From: Rikenellaceae bacterium
GTDB lineage: Bacteria; Bacteroidota; Bacteroidia; Bacteroidales; Rikenellaceae
Assembly: GCA_017935625.1 (NCBI GenBank)
Contig: JAGBHC010000037.1
Coordinates: 1 to 53,591, forward strand
DNA length: 53,591 nucleotides
Direction of reading: 5' to 3'
In this document: positions 8,165-15,432 of the stretch, one piece after another
How positions within the stretch are numbered: the first letter of the stretch is position 1
How the letters are laid out: each line of letters begins with the position of its first letter
Program-made: the position numbers and the translations under genes
Notes under the pieces: generated by a model
The model's input: only the letters and a program-made list of their open reading frames with translations
Database searches by the model: none
Told to the model about the DNA's origin: nothing

Positions 8165-8200
8165 ATAATTAACCCCGACAATCGATGATTGTCGGGGTTA
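8165..8200 (-). terminator. Intrinsic terminator of the tRNA-Leu pair
   Basis: A 14-bp perfect stem (8170-8183 with 8187-8200) and 3-nt loop, starting 4 bases past the tRNA 3' end and followed on the minus strand by TTATTTTC. Confidence 0.85.
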
Positions 8201-8204
8201 AAAG

Positions 8205-8286
8205 TGCCCAGGACAGGAATCGAACCTGCACGCCTTGCGGCACACGCACCTGAAACGTGCGCGTCTACCTATTCCGCCACCTGGGC
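8205..8286 (-). tRNA. tRNA-Leu (anticodon CAG)
   Basis: The minus strand gives acceptor GCCCAGG paired with CCTGGGC plus discriminator A, a class II long variable arm, GGTTCGATTCC in the T arm, and the anticodon loop TTCAGGT on a CACGT/GCGTG stem. CCA is not encoded. It aligns well with E. coli tRNA-Leu(CAG) from memory. Confidence 0.95.
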
Positions 8287-8365
8287 AGACGGTTGTCGGA
8301 GACTGTTGGGAATCGCTTCCAGAGGTGTCTCCCCTCCTCTTTTTCTTGCCGTTGCCGGTTTGCTG

Positions 8366-8451
8366 TGCCCAGGACGAGACTCGAACTCACACGGACCTAA
8401 TTGTCCACCACCCCCTCAAAGTGGCGTGTCTACCAATTTCACCACCTGGGC
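8366..8451 (-). tRNA. tRNA-Leu (anticodon GAG)
   Basis: Class II tRNA with the same GCCCAGG/CCTGGGC acceptor stem, anticodon loop TTGAGGG on a CCACT/GGTGG stem, long variable arm, and T-arm GAGTTCGAGTCTC. CCA is not encoded. It is first in the transcript, only 6 bases after the T-run of the hairpin upstream. A 79-base spacer separates it from tRNA-Leu(CAG). Confidence 0.95.
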
Positions 8452-8457
8452 ATAAAC

Positions 8458-8545
8458 AAAAAAGAAGGAAACTATTGTGACCGCAGCCACAATAAATTTC
8501 CTCAACTAACCTAAAACTACTAACCTAAAATGAACCTAAAACTCT
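8458..8545 (-). ncRNA. Candidate small RNA, copy 1 (TTTTAGGTT-repeat family)
   Basis: From the promoter at 8550-8580 the minus strand reads a 37-nt unstructured block (8505-8541) holding three TTTTAGGTT units, then a hairpin with a GAGGAAA/TTTCCTT outer stem and an ATTGTG/CACAAT inner stem, then TTCTTTTTT. The same layout recurs at 29401-29500 with the block identical except for one inserted A. The outer stem is kept while the inner stem differs but still pairs, which argues for a real RNA structure. The T-run ends 6 bases before tRNA-Leu(GAG), so the element could instead be an attenuating leader. A match to a known Rfam Bacteroidales RNA cannot be excluded. Confidence 0.7.
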
Positions 8546-8549
8546 GGTG

Positions 8550-8580
8550 CAAATATAAGTCGTAATCCGGTATATTGCAA
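8550..8580 (-). promoter_or_regulatory. Promoter for small RNA copy 1 and the tRNA-Leu genes
   Basis: Minus strand TTG (8578-8580), 20-base spacer, TATATTTG (8550-8557): full match to the Bacteroidota -33/-7 promoter. The predicted start is near 8545. Confidence 0.8.
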
Positions 8581-8589
8581 TATCCGGGG

Positions 8590-8909
8590 CGTCGAATTAA
8601 CGATAATTTAACATCGCTTTTTCTCGGGAAAATTCCTCGCGGACTGAATTTCAGTCGGTTGAATCGTCCTGCTCCGAATCGGCTTTTTTCGGAAAATATT
8701 TTAAAGAACTTCGTGTCGTTTCCCTGCTTTTCCTCTTTTTTCGCTCCCCGGCCCTCTCTTTCGTCGGACTCGTCTGCGGCGAATCGCGACAGACGTCTTT
8801 CCTTTCGAAAGTCTCCTTCCCGATTCGCATCGCGCCGGTCGGAGCCGTGGTTTCCGGAGGTGTTCGGCGGAAACGGGTACAAAAGTAATCAAAAAAATCG
8901 AATATGCAA
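8590..8909 (-). other. Noncoding stretch behind an orphan promoter
   Basis: No convincing gene. A full promoter (TTG at 8907-8909, 19-base spacer, TACTTTTG at 8880-8887, minus strand) would start a transcript near 8875. Downstream the RNA can form GCGAATCG/CGATTCGC with CTTTCGAAAG inside the loop, and a GACTGAAATTCAGTC palindrome. A 120-codon frame exists here but has no recognisable protein character. It may be a structured RNA. Confidence 0.45.
8880..8909 (-). promoter_or_regulatory. Orphan promoter
   Basis: TTG-N19-TACTTTTG on the minus strand, one of the best-spaced promoter matches in the window, with no recognised gene before the next promoter at 8550-8580. Confidence 0.65.
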
Positions 8910-9253
8910 AAATCAGGGTGTAAAAAATGAAATAAGGGCCATTTTCCTTCGTCGCGGCCGCACTTCGGGGCCGGAGGAGAGGTGGAATACGACCGGGGAG
9001 AGGGCCTTCTCCCCCGTTTTTCGGCCGGGACAGAGCAACCGCCGACCGGTCCCGGAAAAGGTGCATAAAGCGGAGCACGGGGAGCGGAGGCCGGGAAGCA
9101 GAACGCGGAGACCGGAGCATGGGGATATGTATGACAGGCGGAATACGGGGAAGAGGGGCGCGGAGAGCAGGAGACGAGGTACGGAATATGGAAAAGCGAG
9201 CGCAGATAACGGCCTCGACGGACCGGTGCCGAAGCCTCAGAACGGGGTTTCGG

Positions 9254-9620
9254 GACAGAATTTCGGGGGCGGAACTTCAGGAGTAAAATATCAGGTTGGC
9301 AATGGGTTATACGGCGAGGTCAGAAAGCAGGCCTCGGGAAATCGCTGTCGGGGTTTCGGGGGGGAGGAAACTTCGGGAGTCGAGTTTTAGGACAGAATTT
9401 CGGGGCGGAGCTTCGGGAATAAATATCCGATTGGCAGTGGTCTATATGGCGAGGACAGAAAGCGGGCCTCGGGAAGTTGTCGTCGGGGTTTCGGGGGGGA
9501 TGAAATTTCGGGAGGGAAACTTCGGGAGCCGAGTTTCAGGGCAAAACTTCGGAAGCAGACTTTCAGGACAGAATTTCGGGGGCGGAGCTTCGGGGGACAA
9601 AGTCTCAGAAGCAGGAAGTC
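9254..9620. repeat. 137-bp imperfect tandem repeat
   Basis: Two full units of 137 bp begin at 9254 and 9391 with GACAGAATTTCGGGG; a third partial unit starts at 9567. Short TTCGGGAG and CTTCGGGG motifs recur inside. Frames on both strands run through it without protein-like character. The 8910-9253 stretch before it is GC-rich with no feature seen. Confidence 0.75.
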
Positions 9621-9631
9621 GGGAGGCTGGG

Positions 9632-10705
9632 TCAGAGGGCGAAAATCTTGAGCAGCAGTTCGCGCAGCAGTTCGCCGTTGTCGGAGGAGCCGCTTTCCAT
9701 TCCCTTGCTCTTGAGGTCGTATTCGCGCAGCAGGCCCAGGATGCGGAACACCTTGTTGTTGGGCCACAGCGTGGCGGCGGAGCTCAACTCCTTGACGATG
9801 AACGGATGCGACACCTTGAGGATGCGGCACATTTCGGCGTCGGAGGGCATCTGGGCGCGTCCCTGGCGCACCAGCCAGCGGTAGTAGTTGATGATGAACA
9901 GCTGCTTGAACTGCGAGAAGAGCGCCATGACGGTCAGCAGCAGCGGGTACTCTTTGGGGTTGCGGGCGAAGTGGCCGGCGATGCGCAGGGCCTGGGCCGC
10001 GTCGCGCCGGGCGATGGCGCGGCAAAGCTCGAAGTTGTTGAACTCCTTGCTGATGCCGATGTTCTGCTCGATGTGGTCGGGGGTGATGCGCCGGGTCCCT
10101 TCGGGCAGCGAGACCATGAGCTTGGCCAGTTCGTTAGCGATTTTGGAGAGGTCGGTTCCCAGATGTCCGGCAATCATCTCCACGGCCCGCGGTTCGATTT
10201 GCAGGCCGCGGTCGCGGATGAATCCGGCGAGCCACTCGCCGATTTCGTAGTCGCGCGGGCGGACCGATTCGAGCACCTCGCCCCGGGCGGCTATCTGCTT
10301 GTAGAGCTGGGAGCGCTTGTCGAGCGTCTTGGTCTTGTGGCAGAGCACCAGGATGGTGGAGGGTGCGGGGGCGGCGGTGTAGAGCGAGAGTTTGTCGATG
10401 CGTGCGAGCTGCTGCGCCTCGCGCACGATGACCAGCTGGCGGTTGCCCATCATGGGCAGCTGGCGGCAGAGGTTCACCACGCTTTCGGCGTCGCTGTCCC
10501 GGCCGTAGACCACCACCTGGTTGAACGCCTTTTCGGCGGGGTCGAGCACGGTGTCGGCCAGCTGCCGGTCGAGCAGGTCGATGAAGAAACTCTCTTCGCC
10601 CATCAACAGATAGAGCGGGGCGTAGCGGCGTGCTTCGATGTCGCGCCGGAGCCGGTCGTACTGGGCGACGCTCTCCCGGAATCCTGCTTTGGTGCTTTTG
10701 GCCAT
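9632..10705 (-). CDS. holA: DNA polymerase III subunit delta
   Basis: 357 aa. Clamp-loader subunit that opens the beta clamp during replication; cytoplasmic. The N-terminal APLYLLMGEESFFIDLLDRQ is the delta AAA+-like opening, with the typical absence of a working Walker A. Next come FNQVVVYGRDSD, PMMGNRQLVIVREAQQL and a central GHLGTDLSKIANELAKL, which is the best family marker. The C-terminal collar domain includes NPKEYPLLLTVMALFSQFKQL. Full length for the family. It follows tilS by 21 bases and is the last gene of murB-tilS-holA. Confidence 0.92.
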   Translation of the reverse strand: MAKSTKAGFRESVAQYDRLRRDIEARRYAPLYLLMGEESFFIDLLDRQLADTVLDPAEKAFNQVVVYGRDSDAESVVNLCRQLPMMGNRQLVIVREAQQLARIDKLSLYTAAPAPSTILVLCHKTKTLDKRSQLYKQIAARGEVLESVRPRDYEIGEWLAGFIRDRGLQIEPRAVEMIAGHLGTDLSKIANELAKLMVSLPEGTRRITPDHIEQNIGISKEFNNFELCRAIARRDAAQALRIAGHFARNPKEYPLLLTVMALFSQFKQLFIINYYRWLVRQGRAQMPSDAEMCRILKVSHPFIVKELSSAATLWPNNKVFRILGLLREYDLKSKGMESGSSDNGELLRELLLKIFAL

Positions 10706-10726
10706 GGTCTGTGCGGTTTTAGGGGG

Positions 10727-12079
10727 TTAGCTTACGATTTCGCGGGTGATGCGCAGCACCTGCTCGGTGGAGGAGGTGAGGCGGTAGCGGTCGTCGGTGC
10801 GGCGGCCGATGACCCATACGATGTCCTCGCCGCTGGTGAGCACGAACTGGCGCTGTTTCTCGGGCAGCGGGACCTTTTCGTCGATGAGCAGGTCGCTCAC
10901 CTTCTTGTGGCCGGTCATGCCGAAGGGGACGAAGTGGTCGCCGGCGTTCCAGCGCCGTGCGGCGAGCGGGAAGCGTAGCTTGCCGGCGTCGAGCAGCGCC
11001 ACGTTGGCCGGGACGTTGGCGGTCTCCACGTTGTCGATGTCGAGCCACTCGAAGTAGAGCACCGAGTTGCCGCAGTAGGCGCGGTGGGCGTTCTCCTCGA
11101 TGACCACGTCGCAGGGGTCCTCCTGCGGGATGGGCGAAATGACGATGCGGCCGCGGTCGATGCAGGCCATGTAGTCGCGCGAGTAGAAGCGGCGTCCCGC
11201 AGCTCCCTTCTCCAGGGCGCGGCAGAGAGCGTCGGTGACGTCGCCCTTGAATCCGTACCCCGAGTTGAGCATCTCGTAGATGACGAAGTCGAGCGGGAAG
11301 GCCCGGTCGATGCGGGCGGGGTCTATGACGGTCAGCCCCTCGTGCTCCTCCACCGCCGTGCGGCGCAGCAGTTCGATGCTGCGGTTGATGAAGAGCTGGG
11401 CATCGACCAGCCGCTGGACGTTGGCGCTCATCAGGTCGGTGAACTTGGGGTTAATCTCCCGGATGCGGGGGATGAGTCCCAGCCGTATCTTGTTGCGCAG
11501 GTATTTGGTCGAGCGGTTGGAGGAGTCCTCGCGGAAGTCGATGCGGTTGGCCACGGCATATTCGGCTATCTCCTTGCGCGAGGCGAAGAGCAGCGGACGT
11601 ATCACCCGGCCGTTCAGCACGCTGATGCCGGTGAGCCCCCGCAGACCGGTGCCGCGGAGCAGGTTGATGAAGAAGGTCTCTATCGAGTCGTCGGCCTGGT
11701 GGGCGATGGCGATGGCAGTGTAGCCGTGCTCGTCGCACAGCGCGTTGAACCACTCGTAGCGCAGCCGGCGGGCGGCCATCTGCACCGATTCGCCGGTGCG
11801 CTCCATCTCCTCGCGGGTGGCGAACCGCTTGTTGTGGAAGGGCACGCCGAAGCATGCCGCGGTCCGCTCCACGAGCTGCTCGTCCTCCAGGCTCTCTTCG
11901 CCGCGGAGCTGGAAGTTGCAGTGGGCCACGCCGATGTCGTAGCCGCTGCGGGCGAAGAGCGAGAGCATCACCATCGAATCGACTCCGCCGCTGACGGTCA
12001 GCAGGATGCGGTCGCCGGGCGCGATGAGCTGATTCTCGCGGACGTAGGCGTTGAATTTTTGCAGTAACAGTTTTTCCAT
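10727..12079 (-). CDS. tilS: tRNA(Ile)-lysidine synthase
   Basis: 450 aa. Converts the wobble cytidine of the CAU-anticodon tRNA-Ile to lysidine using ATP and lysine, so that the tRNA reads AUA. Residues 24-40 carry the PP-loop ATP site (ILLTVSGGVDSMVML). It continues with VAHCNFQLRGEESLEDE and AIAHQADDSIETFFINLLRG, which are TilS landmarks, and RPLLFASRKEIAEYA. The C-terminal substrate-binding domain contains FVPFGMTGHKKVSDLLIDEKVP. Full length. It sits 66 bases after murB on the same strand with no promoter element seen between, so it is likely cotranscribed. Confidence 0.94.
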   Translation of the reverse strand: MEKLLLQKFNAYVRENQLIAPGDRILLTVSGGVDSMVMLSLFARSGYDIGVAHCNFQLRGEESLEDEQLVERTAACFGVPFHNKRFATREEMERTGESVQMAARRLRYEWFNALCDEHGYTAIAIAHQADDSIETFFINLLRGTGLRGLTGISVLNGRVIRPLLFASRKEIAEYAVANRIDFREDSSNRSTKYLRNKIRLGLIPRIREINPKFTDLMSANVQRLVDAQLFINRSIELLRRTAVEEHEGLTVIDPARIDRAFPLDFVIYEMLNSGYGFKGDVTDALCRALEKGAAGRRFYSRDYMACIDRGRIVISPIPQEDPCDVVIEENAHRAYCGNSVLYFEWLDIDNVETANVPANVALLDAGKLRFPLAARRWNAGDHFVPFGMTGHKKVSDLLIDEKVPLPEKQRQFVLTSGEDIVWVIGRRTDDRYRLTSSTEQVLRITREIVS

Positions 12080-12145
12080 TGCGCGATGTTCGTTTCTTTT
12101 CAGGTTTCTTTCTCCGGCGGGGCTGCCTCCGGGCTGCGGAGGGGG

Positions 12146-13162
12146 TCAGAAGATGTTCACTTCGGGTTCGATGTCCACTCCGAACGTTTCGCGGACGCGG
12201 GTCCGCACCTGTTCGGCGCACTCCAGCACGTCGCGGCCCGTCGCGCCGCCGAGATTGACCAGCACCAGCGCCTGGCGGCTGTGCACGCCCACGCGGCCGA
12301 AGCTGGCGCCCCGGAGTCCGGCCCGGTCGATGAGCCATCCGGCGGCCAGTTTCACGGTGCCGGGCTCCGGAGCGGCGTAGCGCGGCATGTCGGGGTAGCG
12401 TTCGGCGATGCGTTCGGCCGCGGAGAGAGGCACCACCGGATTCTTGAAGAAGCTGCCGGCGTTGCCCGTGACGGCCGGGTCGGGCAGCTTGGCCCGGCGG
12501 ATGGAGACCACCGCCCGGCGGATGTTGTGCAGGGTGGCTTCGCCCAGCCGCTCCACCTCCTGCTGCATGGCGCCGTAGCGCAGCCGGGGACGGGGCGCCA
12601 GAGCGAGGCGGAAAACGACCGAGGTGATGAATCCGGCTCCCGCCAGTTCGTGCTTGAAGATGCTGTCGCGGTAGCCGAAGCGGCACTCCTCGCCGCGCAG
12701 TACGGCCGCTTCGCCCGTGTCGGCCGACAGAAAACGCACGCTCTCGATGACCTCGCCGGCTTCGGCGCCGTAGGCCCCGATGTTCTGCACGGGGGCGGCG
12801 CCCACGGTGCCGGGAATCAGGGAGAGGTTCTCCACCCCCCACAGCCCCCGCCGGCAGCACCAGTCCACCAGGTCGTCCCACTCGACGCCGGCGTCGGCCC
12901 GCACCCGTGCGCAGGTTTCGTCCTGCGAGAGGAGTTCGATGCCGCGGGCGGCGCAGCGGATGAGGGTGCCGGGAAAGTCGTCCCGGAAGATGATGTTGTT
13001 GCCTCCTCCCAGCGCCCGCCAGGAGCTTCCGCTGCGGCGCAGTTCGGCGAAGATTTCGCGGAGCTCCTCCTCGGCGGTGAATTCCGCCAGGCGGTGCGCC
13101 GTGGCCCGGATGCCGAAACTGTTGCGGCGGGTGAGGTCTGTATGGTCGTAGTAGCGTATCAT
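12146..13162 (-). CDS. murB: UDP-N-acetylenolpyruvoylglucosamine reductase
   Basis: 338 aa from the ATG at 13162. FAD- and NADPH-dependent reduction of enolpyruvyl-UDP-GlcNAc to UDP-MurNAc, the second committed step of peptidoglycan synthesis. Seen: N-terminal NSFGIRATAHR, FAD-binding WRALGGGNNIIFRDDFPGTL, NLSLIPGTVGAAPVQNIGAYG, the substrate Arg in FGYRDSIFK, the catalytic Ser region NAGSFFKNPV, and the C-terminal catalytic Glu near DIEPEVNIF. The frame is open upstream to 13261, but that extension would cross the promoter element 11 bases before this ATG. First gene of murB-tilS-holA, divergent from DUF4301. Confidence 0.94.
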   Translation of the reverse strand: MIRYYDHTDLTRRNSFGIRATAHRLAEFTAEEELREIFAELRRSGSSWRALGGGNNIIFRDDFPGTLIRCAARGIELLSQDETCARVRADAGVEWDDLVDWCCRRGLWGVENLSLIPGTVGAAPVQNIGAYGAEAGEVIESVRFLSADTGEAAVLRGEECRFGYRDSIFKHELAGAGFITSVVFRLALAPRPRLRYGAMQQEVERLGEATLHNIRRAVVSIRRAKLPDPAVTGNAGSFFKNPVVPLSAAERIAERYPDMPRYAAPEPGTVKLAAGWLIDRAGLRGASFGRVGVHSRQALVLVNLGGATGRDVLECAEQVRTRVRETFGVDIEPEVNIF

Positions 13163-13173
13163 GATTCGAAGGA

Positions 13174-13181
13174 CAAAGATA
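13174..13181 (-). promoter_or_regulatory. murB promoter -7 element
   Basis: TATCTTTG on the minus strand, 11 bases upstream of the murB ATG, so the transcript would have only about 5-8 leader bases. Confidence 0.65.
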
Positions 13182-13242
13182 GTGTTTTTTAGACCTCCTT
13201 TGGTTATATCGAGAAACAAAGTGGTGTTTTGTCGATTTTTGA

Positions 13243-13273
13243 TTGCGATTTTTGGAAACAAATCGTATCTTTG
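13243..13273 (+). promoter_or_regulatory. Promoter for DUF4301 and the V-ATPase operon
   Basis: TTG (13243-13245), 20-base spacer, TATCTTTG (13266-13273). The leader carries CACCTAAAA (13283-13291) and AACCTAAAA (13291-13299) just before the ATG; the second is exactly complementary to the TTTTAGGTT unit of the two candidate small RNAs. No other promoter was seen before the V-ATPase genes. Confidence 0.75.
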
Positions 13274-13304
13274 TTACCGCTACACCTAAAAACCTAAAAG
13301 AGTC

Positions 13305-14765
13305 ATGTTTACTGAAAAAGACGTTCGGCAGATTGAAAGTCACGGTCTCTCTGTCGAAGCTGTCGAAAGACAGATTGAGCACTTCAAAGCGGGATTCCCC
13401 TACCTCGATATCGACTCCGCCGCCCGGGTGGGCGACGGAATACTTTCGGTCACCGGAACCGAGGCCGAGTGTTGCATCAGGGCCTACGAGACGGCCTGCG
13501 ACGGATTGAAGATTGTGAAGTTCGTGCCCGCTTCGGGTGCGGCGACGCGCATGTTCAAGGAGCTGTTCGCCTTCCTGGGCGAGGGCAAGCGCGGCAAGGG
13601 CATCGACACCCTGCTGGAGCACATCGACCGGTTCGCGTTCTACGACCGGCTTCGCGAGGCGCTTCCCGCAGGGGCGGACGACCGGGCGGTGGTCTCGGCC
13701 ATCGTGGGTCCGGGACTGGAGTACGGCTCGAAGCCCAAGGGACAGATACTTTTCCACAAATACGACGACGGAGCGCGCACGGCGGTCGAGGAGCATCTGG
13801 TGGAGGGGGCGAAATACGCCGCCTGCGACGGCCGGGTGAACCTGCATCTGACCGTGTCGCCCGAACACATGGAGGGATTCAAGAAGCTGCTCGCGGAGGC
13901 GGTGCCCCGCTACGAGGCGCGCTACGGCGTGCGTTACGAGGTGAGCTATTCGGTGCAGAAGCCTTCGACGGACACCGTGGCGGTGAACCCCGACAACACG
14001 CTTTTCCGCAACGACGACGGCTCGCTGCTGTTCCGTCCGGCGGGACACGGCGCCCTGATTGAGAACCTGAACGACATCGACGCCGACCTTATTTTCATCA
14101 AGACCATCGACAACGTGACCACCGACCATCTGCGCGGCGACACCGTCCGCTTCAAGAAGATGCTGGGCGGCATGCTGGTGATGCTGCGCGAAAGCGTCTA
14201 TTCGTTCGCCGGCAAGCTCGCCGCAGCGTGCGACGAGCAGACGCTGCAGGCGGCCGCCAAGTTCGCGGAGCGGAACCTCTGCGTGAAGCTGCCCGCGGGA
14301 TTCGCCGGCCGGAGCGCCGGGGAGCGCCGGGGATGGCTCGCGGCCTTCTACGACCGCCCCTTGCGCGTGTGTGGCATGGTGGTGAACGAAGGGGAGCCCG
14401 GCGGCGGCCCGTTCTGGGTGAAGAATGCCGACGGAAGCCTCTCGCTGCAAATCGCCGAGTCGTCGCAAATCGCCCCGGAGGATGCCCGCCTGATGAAGGA
14501 GGCCACCCACTTCAATCCGGTGGATATCGTCTGCGGCGTGAAGGACCGCACGGGCCGCAAGTTCGACCTGCGCCGCTACACCGACCCGCAGACCGGATTC
14601 ATCTCCTCCAAGTCGAAAGACGGCCGCGAACTCAAGGCGCAGGAGCTGCCGGGTCTGTGGAACGGAGCCATGGCCGACTGGATAACCGTGTTCGTGGAGG
14701 TGCCGATTTCGACCTTCTCGCCGGTGAAGGTGGTGCAGGATTTGTTGCGTCCGCAGCATCAGTAA
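13305..14765 (+). CDS. DUF4301 family protein
   Basis: 486 aa, function unknown. Begins MFTEKDVRQIESHGLSVEAV and has the blocks KIVKFVPASGAATRMFKELF, KGQILFHKYDDGARTAVEEH and GALIENLNDIDADLIFIKTI. The GAATRMFK and NLNDIDAD motifs resemble nucleotidyltransferase-like active sites; this is an observation about the motif, not an assignment. Cytoplasmic, no signal peptide or membrane segment. The V-ATPase subunit E gene follows after 44 bases with no new promoter element, so the two are probably cotranscribed, though the functional link is unknown. Confidence 0.88.
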   Translation: MFTEKDVRQIESHGLSVEAVERQIEHFKAGFPYLDIDSAARVGDGILSVTGTEAECCIRAYETACDGLKIVKFVPASGAATRMFKELFAFLGEGKRGKGIDTLLEHIDRFAFYDRLREALPAGADDRAVVSAIVGPGLEYGSKPKGQILFHKYDDGARTAVEEHLVEGAKYAACDGRVNLHLTVSPEHMEGFKKLLAEAVPRYEARYGVRYEVSYSVQKPSTDTVAVNPDNTLFRNDDGSLLFRPAGHGALIENLNDIDADLIFIKTIDNVTTDHLRGDTVRFKKMLGGMLVMLRESVYSFAGKLAAACDEQTLQAAAKFAERNLCVKLPAGFAGRSAGERRGWLAAFYDRPLRVCGMVVNEGEPGGGPFWVKNADGSLSLQIAESSQIAPEDARLMKEATHFNPVDIVCGVKDRTGRKFDLRRYTDPQTGFISSKSKDGRELKAQELPGLWNGAMADWITVFVEVPISTFSPVKVVQDLLRPQHQ

Positions 14766-14809
14766 TCATGTGAACGACATATAGAGATAGAATCATAAAA
14801 CGAAATAAG

Positions 14810-15430
14810 ATGGAAAACAGGAAACTTCAGGAGCTGACCCGCAAACTCTACGAGGAGGGGTTGAGCAAAGGCCGCACCGACGCCGACAAACTGCTTGCCG
14901 ATGCCCGGGAGGAGGCTCGGAAAATCGTGGCCGAGGCCAAGGCCGAAGCCGAAGCCGAGCGAAAGAGGGCGGAGACGTGGAGTCAGGAGCTCAGAAAGAA
15001 CACCATGACCGAAATCTCGCTGGCGGGCAAACAGGCCGTGGCGACGCTCAAGGAGCAGATTGCCCGGATGATTCTGGCCAAAAGCGTGGCTCCGGCCGTG
15101 GCGGACGCCAACCTCGATGCGGAATTCGTGAAGCGGATGCTGCTGGCCGTGGCCGGGAAATGGGACGGCGCCGCGAGCGGCAAGGTGAGCCTCGAAGCAC
15201 TGTTGCCCGCTGCGGCGCAGGCCGAGCTGGGCGACCGGTTCGCAAAGAGCGTCAAGGAGCTGCTCGATGCGGGCATCGAGGTGGGTTACAGCGACAAGGT
15301 GAAGAGCGGATTCAAAATCGGAGAAAAAGAGGGCGGCTACTACATCAGTTTCTCGGACGAGGATTTCGACGCCCTGCTGGGCGAGTACCTCCGCGACAAA
15401 GTGGCCCGAATCCTTTACGGGGAGGAGTAG
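14810..15430 (+). CDS. atpE: V/A-type ATPase subunit E
   Basis: 206 aa. Peripheral-stalk subunit that holds the catalytic head against the membrane motor. The N-terminal half (about 1-75) is a long charged helix rich in Ala, Glu and Lys (DARE, EAKAEAEAERKRAE), expected to form a coiled coil; the C-terminal half is the globular domain that contacts subunits A and B, ending in FSDEDFDALLGEYLRDKVAR. First of seven ATPase genes. A partner peripheral-stalk subunit G/H was not found in the window. Confidence 0.85.
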   Translation: MENRKLQELTRKLYEEGLSKGRTDADKLLADAREEARKIVAEAKAEAEAERKRAETWSQELRKNTMTEISLAGKQAVATLKEQIARMILAKSVAPAVADANLDAEFVKRMLLAVAGKWDGAASGKVSLEALLPAAAQAELGDRFAKSVKELLDAGIEVGYSDKVKSGFKIGEKEGGYYISFSDEDFDALLGEYLRDKVARILYGEE

Positions 15431-15432
15431 CG

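Noticed and set aside
8590-8880. RNase P RNA, SRP RNA or tmRNA
   Set aside because: The landmark GAGGAAAGTCCGGGC of RNase P, the SRP tetraloop region and the tmRNA tRNA-like end were all looked for and not found.
9254-9620. CRISPR array
   Set aside because: The 137-bp units are continuous tandem copies without unique spacers.
11451-14759. An 1102-codon minus-strand frame across tilS, murB and DUF4301
   Set aside because: It overlaps three confident genes in other frames and is low-complexity His/Arg/Pro-rich; a GC artefact.
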